From assembly GCA_030490835.1 (NCBI GenBank), contig CM059977.1, positions 26,145,335 to 26,209,334 on the forward strand: 64,000 bases of DNA, written 5' to 3'. The DNA comes from Annona cherimola (Eukaryota; Streptophyta; Magnoliopsida; Magnoliales; Annonaceae). A model generated the notes under the pieces. That model worked only from the letters and a program-made list of their open reading frames with translations, made no database searches and was not told the DNA's origin. Within the stretch, counting starts at the first letter, position 1. Every line of letters begins with the position of its first letter. Below are positions 48,236 through 59,258 of the stretch, piece after piece. The position numbers and the translations under genes were made by a program.

Positions 48236-48273
48236 TATTCCCGATCGTGGTGGGTATTGTTCCTCGGATACTA

Positions 48274-48282
48274 CATTTATAG
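48274..48282 (-). promoter_or_regulatory. TATA box of the dehydrogenase
   Basis: Minus-strand CTATAAATG, 39-47 bp upstream of the ATG at 48235. This implies a very short 5' leader. Confidence 0.6.
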
Positions 48283-48361
48283 ATGAAGTGAACAGAAGCA
48301 GTAACCAACAGAAAATGTATGTGCCAATGATGTCTGATGACCACGTAACTGATGACGCCAT

Positions 48362-49165
48362 GAAATAGAAGTCAATTGTCCAGTATTGATTTTATTGCCT
48401 TTTTACTCATAGACCAGCCATAAGCGATTATTCAATATAGCCAGCTGCATGGAACACCTTTTTTTAAATGAAATTTTCTTTTACAAACCTAAACCATTGA
48501 TTTTATTTTATAACATTTGTTTTATCGTATTCTCGAAAATTTCTTTTGTTAGAAAAAACAAAAACATGTTTTTAGATTGATCTAAAATGTTCATTTTGCT
48601 TTAGAGAATGAATATTTAATTAATTATTAATTAATCAGTGGCGTTTCCTGTCCCATGGCAAGCTAGTTTTAATTATCCATGACTGGATTTTTACGTATAT
48701 TAGTTTTTTTTTTTTGATTAAAATTTACGTATATTAGTTAGTTGCGTATTGTCTTCTCAAAATTTTATGTGGGAGTGTCCACTAATTGGGATTTTAGGAA
48801 TATTGATAAGATATTTGTAAACTCATATTTGGATATTATAAGAATGTCTCCGTACCTTATTGTAATAATATAAGCGATGTAATATATGCATAGACATAAA
48901 CAATTATTAATATTTTAAAAATGTATAACAACATGGACATAGTAGGGTGCACTATATATGTTGTACCTTAGTTAAGATGCACCATAATTAAATCGGCCTC
49001 ATTTTGACAATGAAATCAAAATCCAGTGGTTTGTACATCCACTACTTTGATGCGACCCATTCTTTTACCGTAAATTAGTTTTTGAAATAGTTTATAAACC
49101 TTTCCCCTTCAATATATAGATGAAGGATCAGGCCCAGCATAAACCAATGGCGGCACATCTTCCTT
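48362..49165. other. Intergenic upstream of the dehydrogenase, no gene seen
   Basis: AT-rich, with a TACGTATATTAGTT repeat near 48692 and 48726 around a T run. No recognisable element ends. Confidence 0.45.
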
Positions 49166-49169
49166 TCAC

Positions 49170-49560
49170 CTAGAGCATATCTGTGTCCAGATTCAATGCA
49201 CTGGTTGCATTGAGAAAGTAGCGCAATCGTATGAATTTTTTTTTTATATTTTTAAAATTTTTTATAAAATTATTAGTTTACATGTGTTTAACTTATATAT
49301 TAAGTTTTATTATTCTTGGAGATGTGTATATATTTTTATTTTTAAAAACTAGAGAATTTTAATCATTTAAAAATAACTAAAACCATCATGTTTTAAACAT
49401 AAAATATATACATATCACCAAAAACTATAAATTTCAATTTATAAATTAAGTCACTAAAATTCGATTAGTAGTCTTATTAAAAATTTAAATTTAAAAAAGA
49501 GTTTTACACCTAATTATACTAAAGTTTTAAATGCAACTGGGGGTGCATTGAAACAAAACT
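49170..49560. repeat. Foldback MITE, MULE-like (GCAACTGG ends)
   Basis: TTCAATGCACTGGTTGCATTG at the left answers GCAACTGGGGGTGCATTGAA at the right. The interior is an inverted repeat around AATCATTTAAAAATAACTAA. Confidence 0.55.
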
Positions 49561-49574
49561 CTATGTCTTCATCT

Positions 49575-49950
49575 ATAGTAATGTTTCAATGCAATTGGAT
49601 GTAAACTTCATTTTTTAATTTTTAATTTTTTTTATAAAATTATTAATCTGGTTGTATTTAATATATAAATTAATTTTTTACCTTTTTTAAGATGTCTATT
49701 TATTTTTTATTTTAAAAATAAGGGTGTTTAGTCATTTTTAAGTGACTTAAATACCTCTATTTCTTAAAATAGAAAATATATATACACATTTTTAAAATAA
49801 TAAAACTTAATATATAAGTTTTTTGATGTAAAATACATAATTAAATACACAGATTAACAATTTGATAAAAAAGTTTTAAAAATTAAAAAATGAATGTTGA
49901 ACCGAATTACATTGGAATTTCAATGCTTGCAAATGTATTAAAACAAGACT
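49575..49950. repeat. Foldback MITE, MULE-like, adjacent copy
   Basis: TTTCAATGCAATTGGATG on the left answers ATTACATTGGAATTTCAATG on the right, with inner arms TTAATCTGGTTGTATTTAAT and ATTAAATACACAGATTAA. Same type as the neighbour at 49170 and related to the 9282 interior. Confidence 0.6.
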
Positions 49951-50623
49951 CTCCTTCTACAACCTTTGGTAGCTTTGGCCTTGGATATTATAAGTGTGAT
50001 TTTGCCATTTAATCTGTGGATGATCTTTCGCACGTAAGAAAAAATAAGGAAAACGATGAAGTAGCTTCATTGACGTTGTTTATTATTATTATTATTATTT
50101 ATATATATAAGGGGATTTTTCCTCTTACCCTCCTAATGAATATCACTATGGCGGAGGAGGAGGAAAACCTACCTTATGATCCATAGACATAGCATTTGAA
50201 ATACAAACAGGAGACTGGTTCATCTAGGAAATTATAGATATTTCCCGAGTCACGACAAACTTTACTGTGGCATAAGCAACGCCGTTTCCACTCCTCAAGG
50301 CATGAAAGAATTGACAAAATGGAAAACTGGAGACATGAGCCTTGATTCTATGAATCCTTTTCGAGAATGTCATTGCTTCACTGCCATTGTTGATTAGGTG
50401 CAAATTGGGCCAGGTTGACCTCAATCTAGCCTATTGAACCCAAGAAAAAGTTGTAGTCAGTTTGGTTAGTTTAGCTTTTTGAGGACCCTGACTCAAGTAA
50501 CATGATTTTTAAATAAGGTTAACATATAAGCAAGTTTTTTCCCATGTAAATCACTAAAAATATAAATTGGTATGTATTTACCATGCCAAAATTTATTTTA
50601 ATTTAAAAGACATATATTATAAA

Positions 50624-50799
50624 TATTTAACATTAATTGAGAGTTAATATGTAGCAATTAAAATTTGAAAATAAATAGATAGGGTATGTTTGGTAGGACA
50701 AAAAAAATTTATATTTAACATTAATTGAGAGTTAACATGAAGCAATTAAAATTTGAAAATAAATAGACAGGGTATGTTTGGTAAGACAAAAAATTTTCT
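50624..50799. repeat. 88-bp tandem duplication spanning a Tourist end
   Basis: TATTTAACATTAATTGAGAG begins at 50624 and 50712. Each unit ends with AGGGTATGTTTGGTA-GACAAAAAA, the start of a Tourist-like element, so flank plus MITE terminus were duplicated together. Confidence 0.85.
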
Positions 50800-51010
50800 A
50801 CACATTTTTCAATATAATCATCGAACTTTGTTATCATTTCTACACATGACCTTTCCATATAATTACTCTATTTCTTCATTATTTCTATACATTTTTAATA
50901 CAACTACCTTCTATTCCTAATCATTATCCTTATATTATCACATTACTCTTTCATCTTTTCTAAATTTTTCTATTTCTTCATATTTTTTCCACATTAGCAG
51001 ACACACATGT
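50750..51010. mobile_element. Tourist-like MITE
   Basis: Starts AGGGTATGTTTGGTAAG; the interior has CTACACATTTTTC, TAATTACTCTATTTC and TATCACATTACTC. It ends near ACACACATG with a decayed terminal repeat. Confidence 0.6.
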
Positions 51011-51159
51011 AAAAAGTTTTTAAATATCTGATTTTTGGTGTTATAAATATATATGGATAAAGTATTATGATCTTATATATCCGGTTATTGGTTATAACTT
51101 CTTTGATAGAATTGTTTGTAATCTTTTAATGCTCATGACTACATGCACCTGATGCACTT

Positions 51160-51390
51160 AGCTTTAGTGTGCTTGGGCGTATTTGACATATTTTTAATTT
51201 TTAATTTTTTTTTATACAAATATTAACTGGTATTTAACATATGTATCAAGTTTTATTAATTTTGAAAATTTGTAGATATTTTTTAAAATTTTCAAAATCA
51301 ATGATATTTTTGTAATTTATGAATGAATTTTTCCACCCTAGTGCACCAAAGCTGTACATGTGGGTGCACTAGATCCCGGTCCTTTTTTTA
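51160..51390. repeat. Foldback MITE remnant, MULE-like
   Basis: ATGCACTTAGCTTTAGTGTGC at the left is answered by GTGCACCAAAGCTGTACATG at the right around the AT-rich core. Confidence 0.45.
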
Positions 51391-51399
51391 AAGAGTCAA

Positions 51400-51935
51400 G
51401 ATTCTATGTGGCCTATTGCAGCCCTGCTCGCATGCGATTGACCTGATGATATTTTTAAAATTTTTCATAAAATTAAATTTTAAGTGTTCTTAATTCATAT
51501 ATAAAAATTTTAAAACACATATGTATTTTTTAATTTCAAACGTGAGGGATATTTTAGTCATTTTAAGTTCATGAATTACATAAGCTTGAGATGAAAATTT
51601 TATGAAACACAAAAAATTTAAAATGTAAATGGGCCAACCTCATAGGATATAGGATTAGCTTTTTAGAAATTGATATAACAAAAATATTTTTTACTATATT
51701 CATTTTATATTTTAATAGATGGGGCTCATGCAAATGTTTGATTTAATAAAATTTTGATTTCCTACTTAAACATACAAATGATTTTAAATGTAATAAGAAA
51801 AATAGATTTCGTATAATGATAAATGTGGGCTCAAAATAGAGCCATACTATTAAAATCACGGTAAAAGCTTACTTTCTTTGAATCTCCAAGCAAAGCCGAA
51901 ACAAAAACTAGCCATCCATGTAATATTGTGATATA
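51400..51935. other. Intergenic; F1-like remnants
   Basis: About 51640-51850 shows partial F1 core (GATTTCCTACTTAAACATAC). No gene. Confidence 0.4.
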
Positions 51936-51940
51936 ACTTG

Positions 51941-52218
51941 TGTTTGTTAATATATAAACAATTTTATTTTCCACAATTATCTTATTTTTTAAGCTTATTT
52001 CTTTATTTTTTTTCCTATACGATTATCTTATTTTTCTATTATTTCTACACAGCTATCTATATATCTCACTTATTTATTTTCACTTTATTTTCTTTACTTC
52101 TTATCCTTACTTTTATCATATCACATCAATTTTTTATATTTTCAAAAATTTTATACCAAAAAAAATTTTATACCAACAAAATTTCATCAAAAATTATATC
52201 ATTTTCCAAACACACCCT
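51941..52218. mobile_element. Tourist-like MITE
   Basis: Starts GTGTTTGTTAATA and ends CATTTTCCAAACACACCC. The interior has TTCACTTTATTTTCTTTAC and TATCATATCACATCA. Confidence 0.7.
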
Positions 52219-52571
52219 AGATAGAAATCATATGTTGCCCTTTAGAAAGGAAGTAAGAAACGAAGTCCTAATTTTTTCCCTTACTTTTTCATATCCTCTA
52301 ACACAAATACTCCATTTGTTTCAACTTTCTTTCTTTAGTCCTAATTATTATATCATATCATTACTCGTTACATTTCAAAAAAAAATTTCCAAAAGTGCAG
52401 CAAAGTCATCATCAACAGCCAACAGCGGGCTTGAAAGGATGTCGATTGTCGAAGGTAAGCAACGAGGCTGGTTATATTTGGACACGCACATGCATTACCA
52501 AAAGCTTGACGGAGGCCGTATTTGTTTAGCACAAATAAATTTTCAACAAAGGGATGTTTAACGAATACTAA

Positions 52572-52852
52572 GGGTGTGTTTGGCAATCCACAAAAAATGT
52601 CAAGTTAAAACTTTTCAATCTAAAACTTTTCACTCTCCATAACTATCATATTTTTTAATCATTTTTTCACATTTTCCTATACAACTACCCTACTTTTCAA
52701 TCATTTCTACACAACTATCCACACAACTAGCCTATCTATTTTAACTTTATCCTTTTTACTACTCATCATTACCCCTATCATATCACATCATTTGACAACT
52801 TTTACTCTCCAAAACTTTTCATCAAAAGTTATATTCATTACCAAACACACCC
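52572..52852. mobile_element. Tourist-like (PIF/Harbinger) MITE, best copy
   Basis: 281 bp with GGGTGTGTTTGG and CCAAACACACCC terminal inverted repeats and a perfect TAA target on both sides (52569-52571 and 52853-52855). Serves as the family reference here. No coding capacity; ORFs through it follow the low stop density of this T-rich strand. Confidence 0.93.
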
Positions 52853-52855
52853 TAA

Positions 52856-53105
52856 AATGTTTCGATATAATTTTTTTATTCTTTATAACTACTTTATTTT
52901 TCAATTATTTCTTTACATCTTCCTATATAGCTACTCTACTTTTCAATCATTTGTACACAACTACCTGTACAACCGATCTATCTGTTTTAACTTTATTTTC
53001 TTACTCTTCATCATTATTTTTATCATATCGCATCATTTTCTATCAATTCAAAAACTTTTACATAAAAAATTGTTCATCAAAAGTTTTATTCTATTTTTTA
53101 ATCGA
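52856..53105. mobile_element. Tourist-like MITE, adjacent partial copy
   Basis: Interior motifs in the same order and orientation as the previous copy (CTACTTTTCAATCATTTGTA, TCTGTTTTAACTTTATTTTC, TATCATATCGCATCATTTTC). The left terminus is missing. Confidence 0.65.
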
Positions 53106-53106
53106 A

Positions 53107-53536
53107 AGTTTTGCAAATATGCCTACAAAGTTTGACCAAAATTGCATCTGTGTCCCTAAGTTTGGCGAATTTGCAAACATGCCCACAAAGTTTGTATAAA
53201 ATTGCAACCATGTCTCTTTCGTTAGGATGTCATTAAATTTTTATACTTTCAATTTTTGAAAATATTTTAAGCATTTTTGCAAAAAAATCTAAAATAATAA
53301 TACAGATAAAAATATATAAAATAATGAAATAGCAAATATATCTACAATATTTGAAAAAATGCATGTTTATCACTTGAGTTAAAGTGTATTATCTTCATTT
53401 TACATAAAAATCTAACAGTATCCTAACATAAGGGACACGATTGCAATATTATGTAAACTTTGTGAGTATATCTGCAAATTCGATAAACTTAGAGAGATGT
53501 ATGCAATATTGGTCAAACCTTGTAGGCATATTTGCA
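53107..53536. repeat. MULE-like foldback MITE
   Basis: The left TGCAAATATGCCTACAAAG through GACCAAAATTGCAT returns inverted at the right (ATGCAATATTGGTCAAAC through GTAGGCATATTTGCA). It lies between two Tourist copies, probably inserted into one. Target duplication not resolved. Confidence 0.7.
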
Positions 53537-53539
53537 CAA

Positions 53540-53740
53540 ATTTATTTTTTATCATTTTTTCACATTTTCATATACAATTACTATACTTTTTAATTAGTTT
53601 TACACAATTACCCATATAACTAACTTATCTATTTTAACTTTATTCTTTTTATTTTTTATCATTACCCTCATCACATGACATCATTTTCTTCTCCATTTAA
53701 AAGCTTTTTTCCTAAAAATTTTATGACTTCCCATACACAC
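53540..53740. mobile_element. Tourist-like MITE fragment
   Basis: Family interior (CTATTTTAACTTTATTC, CATCACATGACATCATTTTC) ending CCCATACACACACA. It may be the severed remainder of the copy to its left. Confidence 0.6.
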
Positions 53741-54416
53741 ACAAAATTTATCTATGGAATAGGAAATCGACTACCAAGGAGGCAAGGAATGACCCCGGGG
53801 GACCCAACCAAGTTGAATGGCGGACTCAAAGTGAGTGACGAATGTAATTAACCGGACTGACCCGATCAACTCAACTCAGTTTTTAGCAGCTTACAGGATT
53901 GAAATTAACCCATCAATTCATTTGTATATAGCCTGTACAACTCACTTACATGAATAGATTGCCCTGAGTTGAGATTGTCGAACCCGTAAATTCGATGATT
54001 CAAAATGTTTTAAGGCATCAACTTATCTAACCCCTTATAAGCCATAAAATACAGAGTTACTATTTCTAGTGCTTATTTTACAGGTTATAAGCATAACTAT
54101 TGTGCTGTACATGTGTCATTTACTATGATGGGCCACCAATTGTGCCTAATATTAAGTTTCTATAAAAAATAAGACGTCATAGAAAATTGGATAATTTGCT
54201 TATATACCCAGATAGTTTGATAATAACTGCAGATATACTCACATAGTTTCACGATTTGCAAATTTCCCTCACACAATTTACACAAAATAGTATGCGTACC
54301 CATGAGCCCTCCTCTCCGTTAGTTGCTGTTAGCACATGACGTAGAAATTTCTATAATGAGGAAAATATCCTTATTCGATTATATACTACTAGTTGGAGTG
54401 GAGAGAACATCCCAAG

Positions 54417-54987
54417 GAAGGGTGTTAATGATCAACCTGTCAACCTGTTCATACAACTTGTTTATAAATGGATTCGGGTTGAATTTTTTGAATAAATGAG
54501 TTATGATCCGCCAACCTGCTCAACCATTTAATTAAATAAATAGATTAGTGTTGAGATTTTATAACTCATCAACTCGTTGAGTAACCTGTTCAACCCGTTT
54601 AAGTCATTTAACCAATTAAAGTTATATATATAAATGTAAACTCCTTATTTATTTTCCATCGCTAAGTCTTCCTCCGCCACAAATTTTCAGTTTCCCACTG
54701 CTACCTTAATTTCATTTTTCAATTACTACCTTATTTCCATTTCTCCTACACTTAGAACACTCTTGTTTTTCCCTGCTAGATCATAATCTACCAAAGTTTA
54801 GGCCTTCAAGTCGTTTGTTATACACCTCATTAACAACTTGCCAACCCATTTATTAAATGAATTGTAAATGGGTTAGGGTTGAGGTTTTTTAAAAGAGTTA
54901 ATAAATAGATTAGGGTTGAAATATTTTAAATGAGTTAGGATTAAAATTAGGCTTCAATCCGTCCAACCCAATCCATTAACACCCCTC
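54417..54987. mobile_element. hAT-type non-autonomous element, copy 2
   Basis: Same family as 20024-20561 across its length (AACCATTTAATTAAATAAAT, AAATGTAAACTCCTTATTTA, ATTAACACCCCT end). Terminal bases are mutated and the target duplication is no longer convincing, so it is older or more decayed than copy 1. Confidence 0.85.
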
Positions 54988-55291
54988 ATTCAAGTAGCTG
55001 ATGAGAAAGAGGTTCTGGGTACCTCAGCCTACATAAATTCAAGTAAACAACAGTAGCAACCGGCCATAAAATTGCAGTAGCAACCACCACGACCACCCTC
55101 CGTCCATCAAATCTGGCAAAGCCAGCAGTGTATTAGCAAGTAGTAGTGCCGATGCTAGGAGCAAGTAGTAGTGCGTGTATTGGGTATAAGGTATTCGATG
55201 GTCTATTATGCACAAATCTGCCTTCCTGTCTATGATGTACAGTTAATGCTTATCAACTTCCTTAAACTCAATATACCATCAACTTTTCCTC

Positions 55292-56165
55292 TCAGAAGAG
55301 GATGGGCTCACCGCCTGCGGACTCATTCCAGTCATTGAAATTCTTCATGTTGCTTGGGTTCATCTTCAATTCTAGATGGGCTATGCGTGGCATTCCTCCC
55401 AGAAAGCCTATCATGATCTCCTTAAACATAATAACATTGTCGCCTCTTATCGCCTTGTAATCAGCTTTTCCATTCATTACCGATACTCGTACAGAATCAA
55501 AAACTCTGTTGAGGAGGTCATGTACGTCATCTGGAGGACTTGATTCTTTCAGAGCTTTTAAAACTGCGGAATTGAGCCTCTCATACATCTAAACATCCTG
55601 CACCAATTGCTACTAACATGTCCTGCAACGATTCCAACCGTTAGGCTGGGATTTATCCTAATTGCGCAAGGAATCATGGGTGCATCGCAGACGTAGAGGC
55701 CGCCGTGGACAGTTCCTGATGGCATGTTTGCATGAAATACCTAGCCATTGGGCCCTAAGAAGGGTCTGTTGTTGCAACGCACCCTCCCAAGAGATGGAAC
55801 GAAGTGCTGCGATATCGTGACATGTACATGATCCCTCCAATCCTCTTGGAAAGTTTCTAAATCGACTGAATTTTTTGGGAAGCAGGGGATCATGAGCAGC
55901 CTTGAATTGGATTTTGCCCATGAACTCGTCGAAGGTGATTCTCCCACAAGCATTGTTCACGCCCGTTAAGTTGAGTAATATCGCATTGCTGCCATTTAGG
56001 CCTAACACGGACTTGAACAAATCGATCACACCATCTATATGTGGCGATCCCTTTGAATGCTAGGTGGGAATAAGCAGTCAGAACCCACCATTAATAGCAT
56101 TGTATCCAGCGCGAAGAACGAGTAGCAACTGATCATGCCTTTTGCCTCATCTTCAACCCTATTTA
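55292..56165 (-). pseudogene. GMC-oxidoreductase (cholesterol-oxidase-like) C-terminal fragment
   Basis: Minus-strand order: EAKGMISCYSFFALDTMLLM (56100-56160), NLTGVNNACGRITFDEFMGK (55895-55960), then, after a one-base insertion in an A run near 55872, SVDLETFQEDWRDHVHVTIS and NRPFLGPNG, then an in-frame TAG, then TVHGGLYVCDAPMIPCAIRI and NPSLTVGIVAGHV, another stop, and the frame MYERLNSAVLKALKE ending SAGGEPILF at 55292. GGLYVCDA...NPSLT is the conserved FAD-domain C end of GMC enzymes. The plant family joins this to further C-terminal domains, which fits the last segment. One frameshift and two stops make it a pseudogene. No transposase or N-terminal FAD loop is present. It lies between the MULE-like inverted repeats. 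Confidence 0.75.
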
Positions 56166-56529
56166 AAAAAAAAAAAAAAATTGACGGCAACATTTTAATT
56201 CCAACCGTAATGAAATTCGACAAAGCAACAACCAATAGCATCGGCTAGCAATCAGTGTGTAAAATTCAGCGGCCACATTCATCTGCTCGCAATTCATTGC
56301 CCACCTTCTCCTTCAACGCACTTACAACCATGGAATTAGAAATTACAATGGCAAAAACTCAAAAATTACAGTCATCGACCATTGAGCAGCAGAGATAAAA
56401 GCTGACAAATCGTACCCTGCAAAAACCCAACTCCAATTAGCCAATTGCAGACATGCCTTCTATTGGCAGCCATAGATCCTGAATCCCCCACATCACTAAC
56501 CGACATTTGTAAAATTGACAGCGGGTGGA

Positions 56530-56987
56530 AACGGAGAGGTAGGTTGGAGGCAATCTTCATGGAAGCTACGGCTATCCTCCTTGGTATGAGATGGGCGGTT
56601 CAGTTGAGTCTTAACCAGGTACATGTGGAAACCGATTCTCTTATTTTGTATGACTACATATCCAACTCAGGTTCCTATCTTTTCTGACGTGGGCTTTATT
56701 GTTGAGGAGATCATTTCCATTCTCTCCATCAATGTGTCTTTTTCGATTCACCACGTTCTTCGGCAAGGTAACTCTGTTGCTCATGCCTTAGCCGATTTAA
56801 TTGTTTGTTCTGGGGATGACCAACTATGTTGGCATGGAAATCCTCCTAGGGATATTGTTGGGAACATTTGTACAGATAATTTTTTGATAATGAATTGCGA
56901 GGATCCATCTATCCCCATCCCCTCTATTGCTGTGAGGGTGTAGGGATAGGGGGATCTCCTCTTTTATCAAAAAAAAAAAAAAAAACA
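56530..56987 (+). mobile_element. LINE 3' fragment (RNase H end and poly-A)
   Basis: Reads GRLEAIFMEATAILLGMRWA, VHVETDSLILYDYISN, then, one frame over, SIHHVLRQGNSVAHALADL and CWHGNPPRDIVG, the RNase H C-terminal region of plant LINEs. It ends with a run of 17 A at about 56971-56987. One frameshift. A different LINE copy from that at 33857. Confidence 0.8.
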
Positions 56988-57407
56988 TATCATACGTCCT
57001 ATTTGTAGGGCCTACAAAATGGGGATTGAATTTAATTCAAACATCAATAAAAAAGGGCAATTATGCAATCAAAAAAGTGACTAGCCAGCTGAAATTAATT
57101 TGTACCCATCCATGCCCTTAGTCGAACAAGTGATTTCGGTATATGAAATTTTACTTAATCCCACATGGGTATGCATACCCTTTTGTGTAAACTAAATAGG
57201 GATAATCTACAAATCGTAGAACTATGCAAGTATATCTGCAATTGTTATCAAACTATATGGGTATATCTGCAAATTATCTTAAAAAATGCAAATACATCCG
57301 CAACAATGGCTTATGTTTCTTAATAAAGGGGACGAGCACCAGCAGCGTAACATAATTAAAAGGATGCTACATGAAATACGGAGTTTTTGCATGAGTGGTT
57401 ATAAAGT

Positions 57408-57960
57408 TTGCACAAAGTTGTGTGCCTAGCTATTACCATGTAAAATTTGTATCATAACTATAAGGTTTATCTCAAATTACATGCGGATTAGAAACCCTAA
57501 ATCCTTCTTCACAATGATGAAATAGCCAATAAAATGAAGATATAGTAAAATACCTTTAAATAATTATTTATTACAAATAATCCTCACATTTGATTGACCT
57601 ATTTAATGTGAGAAATATTTATAAAAAATAAACTTTTTGGCATTTAAAAGACATTTTCTTGCATTTTTTAGAGTTATTTTTTACATTTTTAATAATTAAA
57701 AAATAAAAAATGCCAAAAGAATTTTATAAACATTCCTCACTTCCAATAAATCTATTTAATATGAGGACTATTTTTAAGAAATAAAAAACTTTAGTAAGAT
57801 ATTTCTTTGTTACTTTTGTTACTTTTATTTTATGTTACTTTTGTTTTATTACGTATGTGGGTTTCGTCATTTTTAACGAAGAGCGTAGATATGATTGCAA
57901 ATTCCATAACAATTATGCTAAGTAAGCAATGTTGCTAAAACTTTATGATTAAATGGCCAC
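57408..57960. repeat. MULE-like foldback MITE
   Basis: The left GGTTATAAAGTTTGCACAAA and the right inverse (GCTAAAACTTTATGATTAAAT region) pair, with arms meeting near 57650-57720 (GGCATTTAAAAGACATTTTC against ATTAAAAAATAAAAAATGCC). Confidence 0.55.
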
Positions 57961-58168
57961 GGCGCTGAGGACAAAGCACGGGACAGCATGGTGCTTAGAG
58001 CATCGTGCTTATGATCAAATTCCCATTATCCGGGTGAAGCGTTTAAGTCTCTATTCTGTATATTGGTAGCAGTTGTCTCCTGTGTGTGGGAGTTACAGTC
58101 TCTTAAAAAAATGTTGTAAGAATTCATGAACTTAATTGTAATATTAGACTAATAATAAAAAAAAAAAG
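57958..58168 (+). mobile_element. SINE-like element
   Basis: Head ATGGCCACGGCGCTGAGG, a weak B-box-like GATCAAATTCCC near 58013, a tail AACTTAATTGTAATATTAG shared with other SINE tails here, and a terminal A run at 58157-58168. Confidence 0.55.
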
Positions 58169-58262
58169 CGCGTGCAAAAACTTCGTTCAATGAATGGAGG
58201 CAATGGGTTCGGCTTGGGTCTAATGGCTGCACTTCTTTTTCATCAAAGTACTTTTGCATTAT

Positions 58263-58651
58263 GGACTTCAATTCTATGCTCACTGCTGTATGCTCTTGGG
58301 CGCATATACTTATTTTTTTTAATTTTTGTTAGAAAGTTTTTTTTATAAACTTGGTAGCCCAAATGTATTTAACGTATATATTATTTTTTATTATTTTTTG
58401 AGTATTTTAGATATTTATTTTTTATTTTTAAAAATCAATGACATTTTAGTAATTTTAAATTACCTAAAATGCCATTTATTTTCAAAAATAAAAAATAAAT
58501 ATCTAAAATACTCCAAAAATGATAAAAAAATTTACACACAGATTAAATACACTTGGGCTAACAAATTTATAAAAAAAATTTCAAAAAAAGTAAAAAAAAT
58601 AAGTATATGCATCCGGGAGCATATAGCACCGTGAGCATAGGACTGAAGTCC
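58263..58651. mobile_element. MULE-type foldback MITE, copy 2
   Basis: 389-bp palindromic element starting GGACTTCAATTCTATGCTCA and ending with its inverse, with a perfect 9-bp target duplication TTGCATTAT (58254-58262 and 58652-58660). The interior matches copy 1 at 9282 (AACTTGGTAGCCCAAATGTA; AAAATGCCATTTATTTTC). Confidence 0.93.
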
Positions 58652-58980
58652 TTGCATTATTGCATGTGCATTTAAGAAATTCGATAAGCATCGTCGGCAG
58701 ATTCTGCCACATGAAGGAATTCGATGCTAGAAGCATCGTCAGCGGATTCTGCCACGTGATCCAATCGGCAATTGCATACACGTGAGGGAAGATTTTTTTT
58801 ATGTACCCGCCTGCTTTTACAATTGCATGCACGTGACGGAAGTTGCGCTTAAGGCGCTGCTAAATTAAAAACATTTAAAAATATAAAATTTTATAACCAA
58901 TCTCATCTAGTCAACTGACTCGAGTTGGGCGTAGGCGCATAGATCACTCTTTCCTTATATATTATTATAATAAAAATATT

Positions 58981-59258
58981 AAGGACATGTTTGTTTATAT
59001 TAAAAACTTTTCAAATTTGAAAATTTTTAATCTAAAATTTTTTTACTCTCCACAATTACTTTAGTTTTTAATCATTGCTTCACTTTTTCTTATACAACTA
59101 TCTTACTTTTCAATCATTTGTACACAATTACCTATATATCTACCTTATCTATTTTAACTTTATTTTCTTTACTTATCATTATTATACCTATCATATCACA
59201 TCATTTTCTCTCATTTTAAAAATTTTTAAGCAAAAAGAAAATTTTATCAGCATTTTGG
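58981..59258. mobile_element. Tourist-like MITE
   Basis: Starts AGGACATGTTTGTTTATA; interior CTTACTTTTCAATCATTTGT, TATTTTAACTTTATTTTC and TATCATATCACATCATTTTC. The right end abuts another MITE. Confidence 0.65.

Larger units (their letters stand above)
54190..57278. mobile_element. Candidate Pack-MULE with long terminal inverted repeats
   Basis: The left end GATAATTTGCTTATATACCC and about 110 bp more (to ATGCGTACCCATG near 54305) recur inverted at 57165-57278. Shared blocks in order: ATAGTTTGATAA, TGCAGATATACT, CATAGTT, ACGATTTG, TTTACACAAAA and TACCCATG. Flanks TAGAAAATTG and TTAAAAAATG match at 7 of 10 positions, a decayed 9-10 bp duplication. Inside are a GMC-oxidoreductase pseudogene, a nested hAT-type element and a LINE tail, but no transposase. 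Captured host coding DNA between Mutator-type ends defines a Pack-MULE; the alternative is two independent facing MITE arms. Confidence 0.6.

Noticed and set aside
51938..52561. 207-codon plus-strand ORF
   Set aside because: Runs through a T-rich Tourist-like MITE and its flank; no domain and no codon bias.
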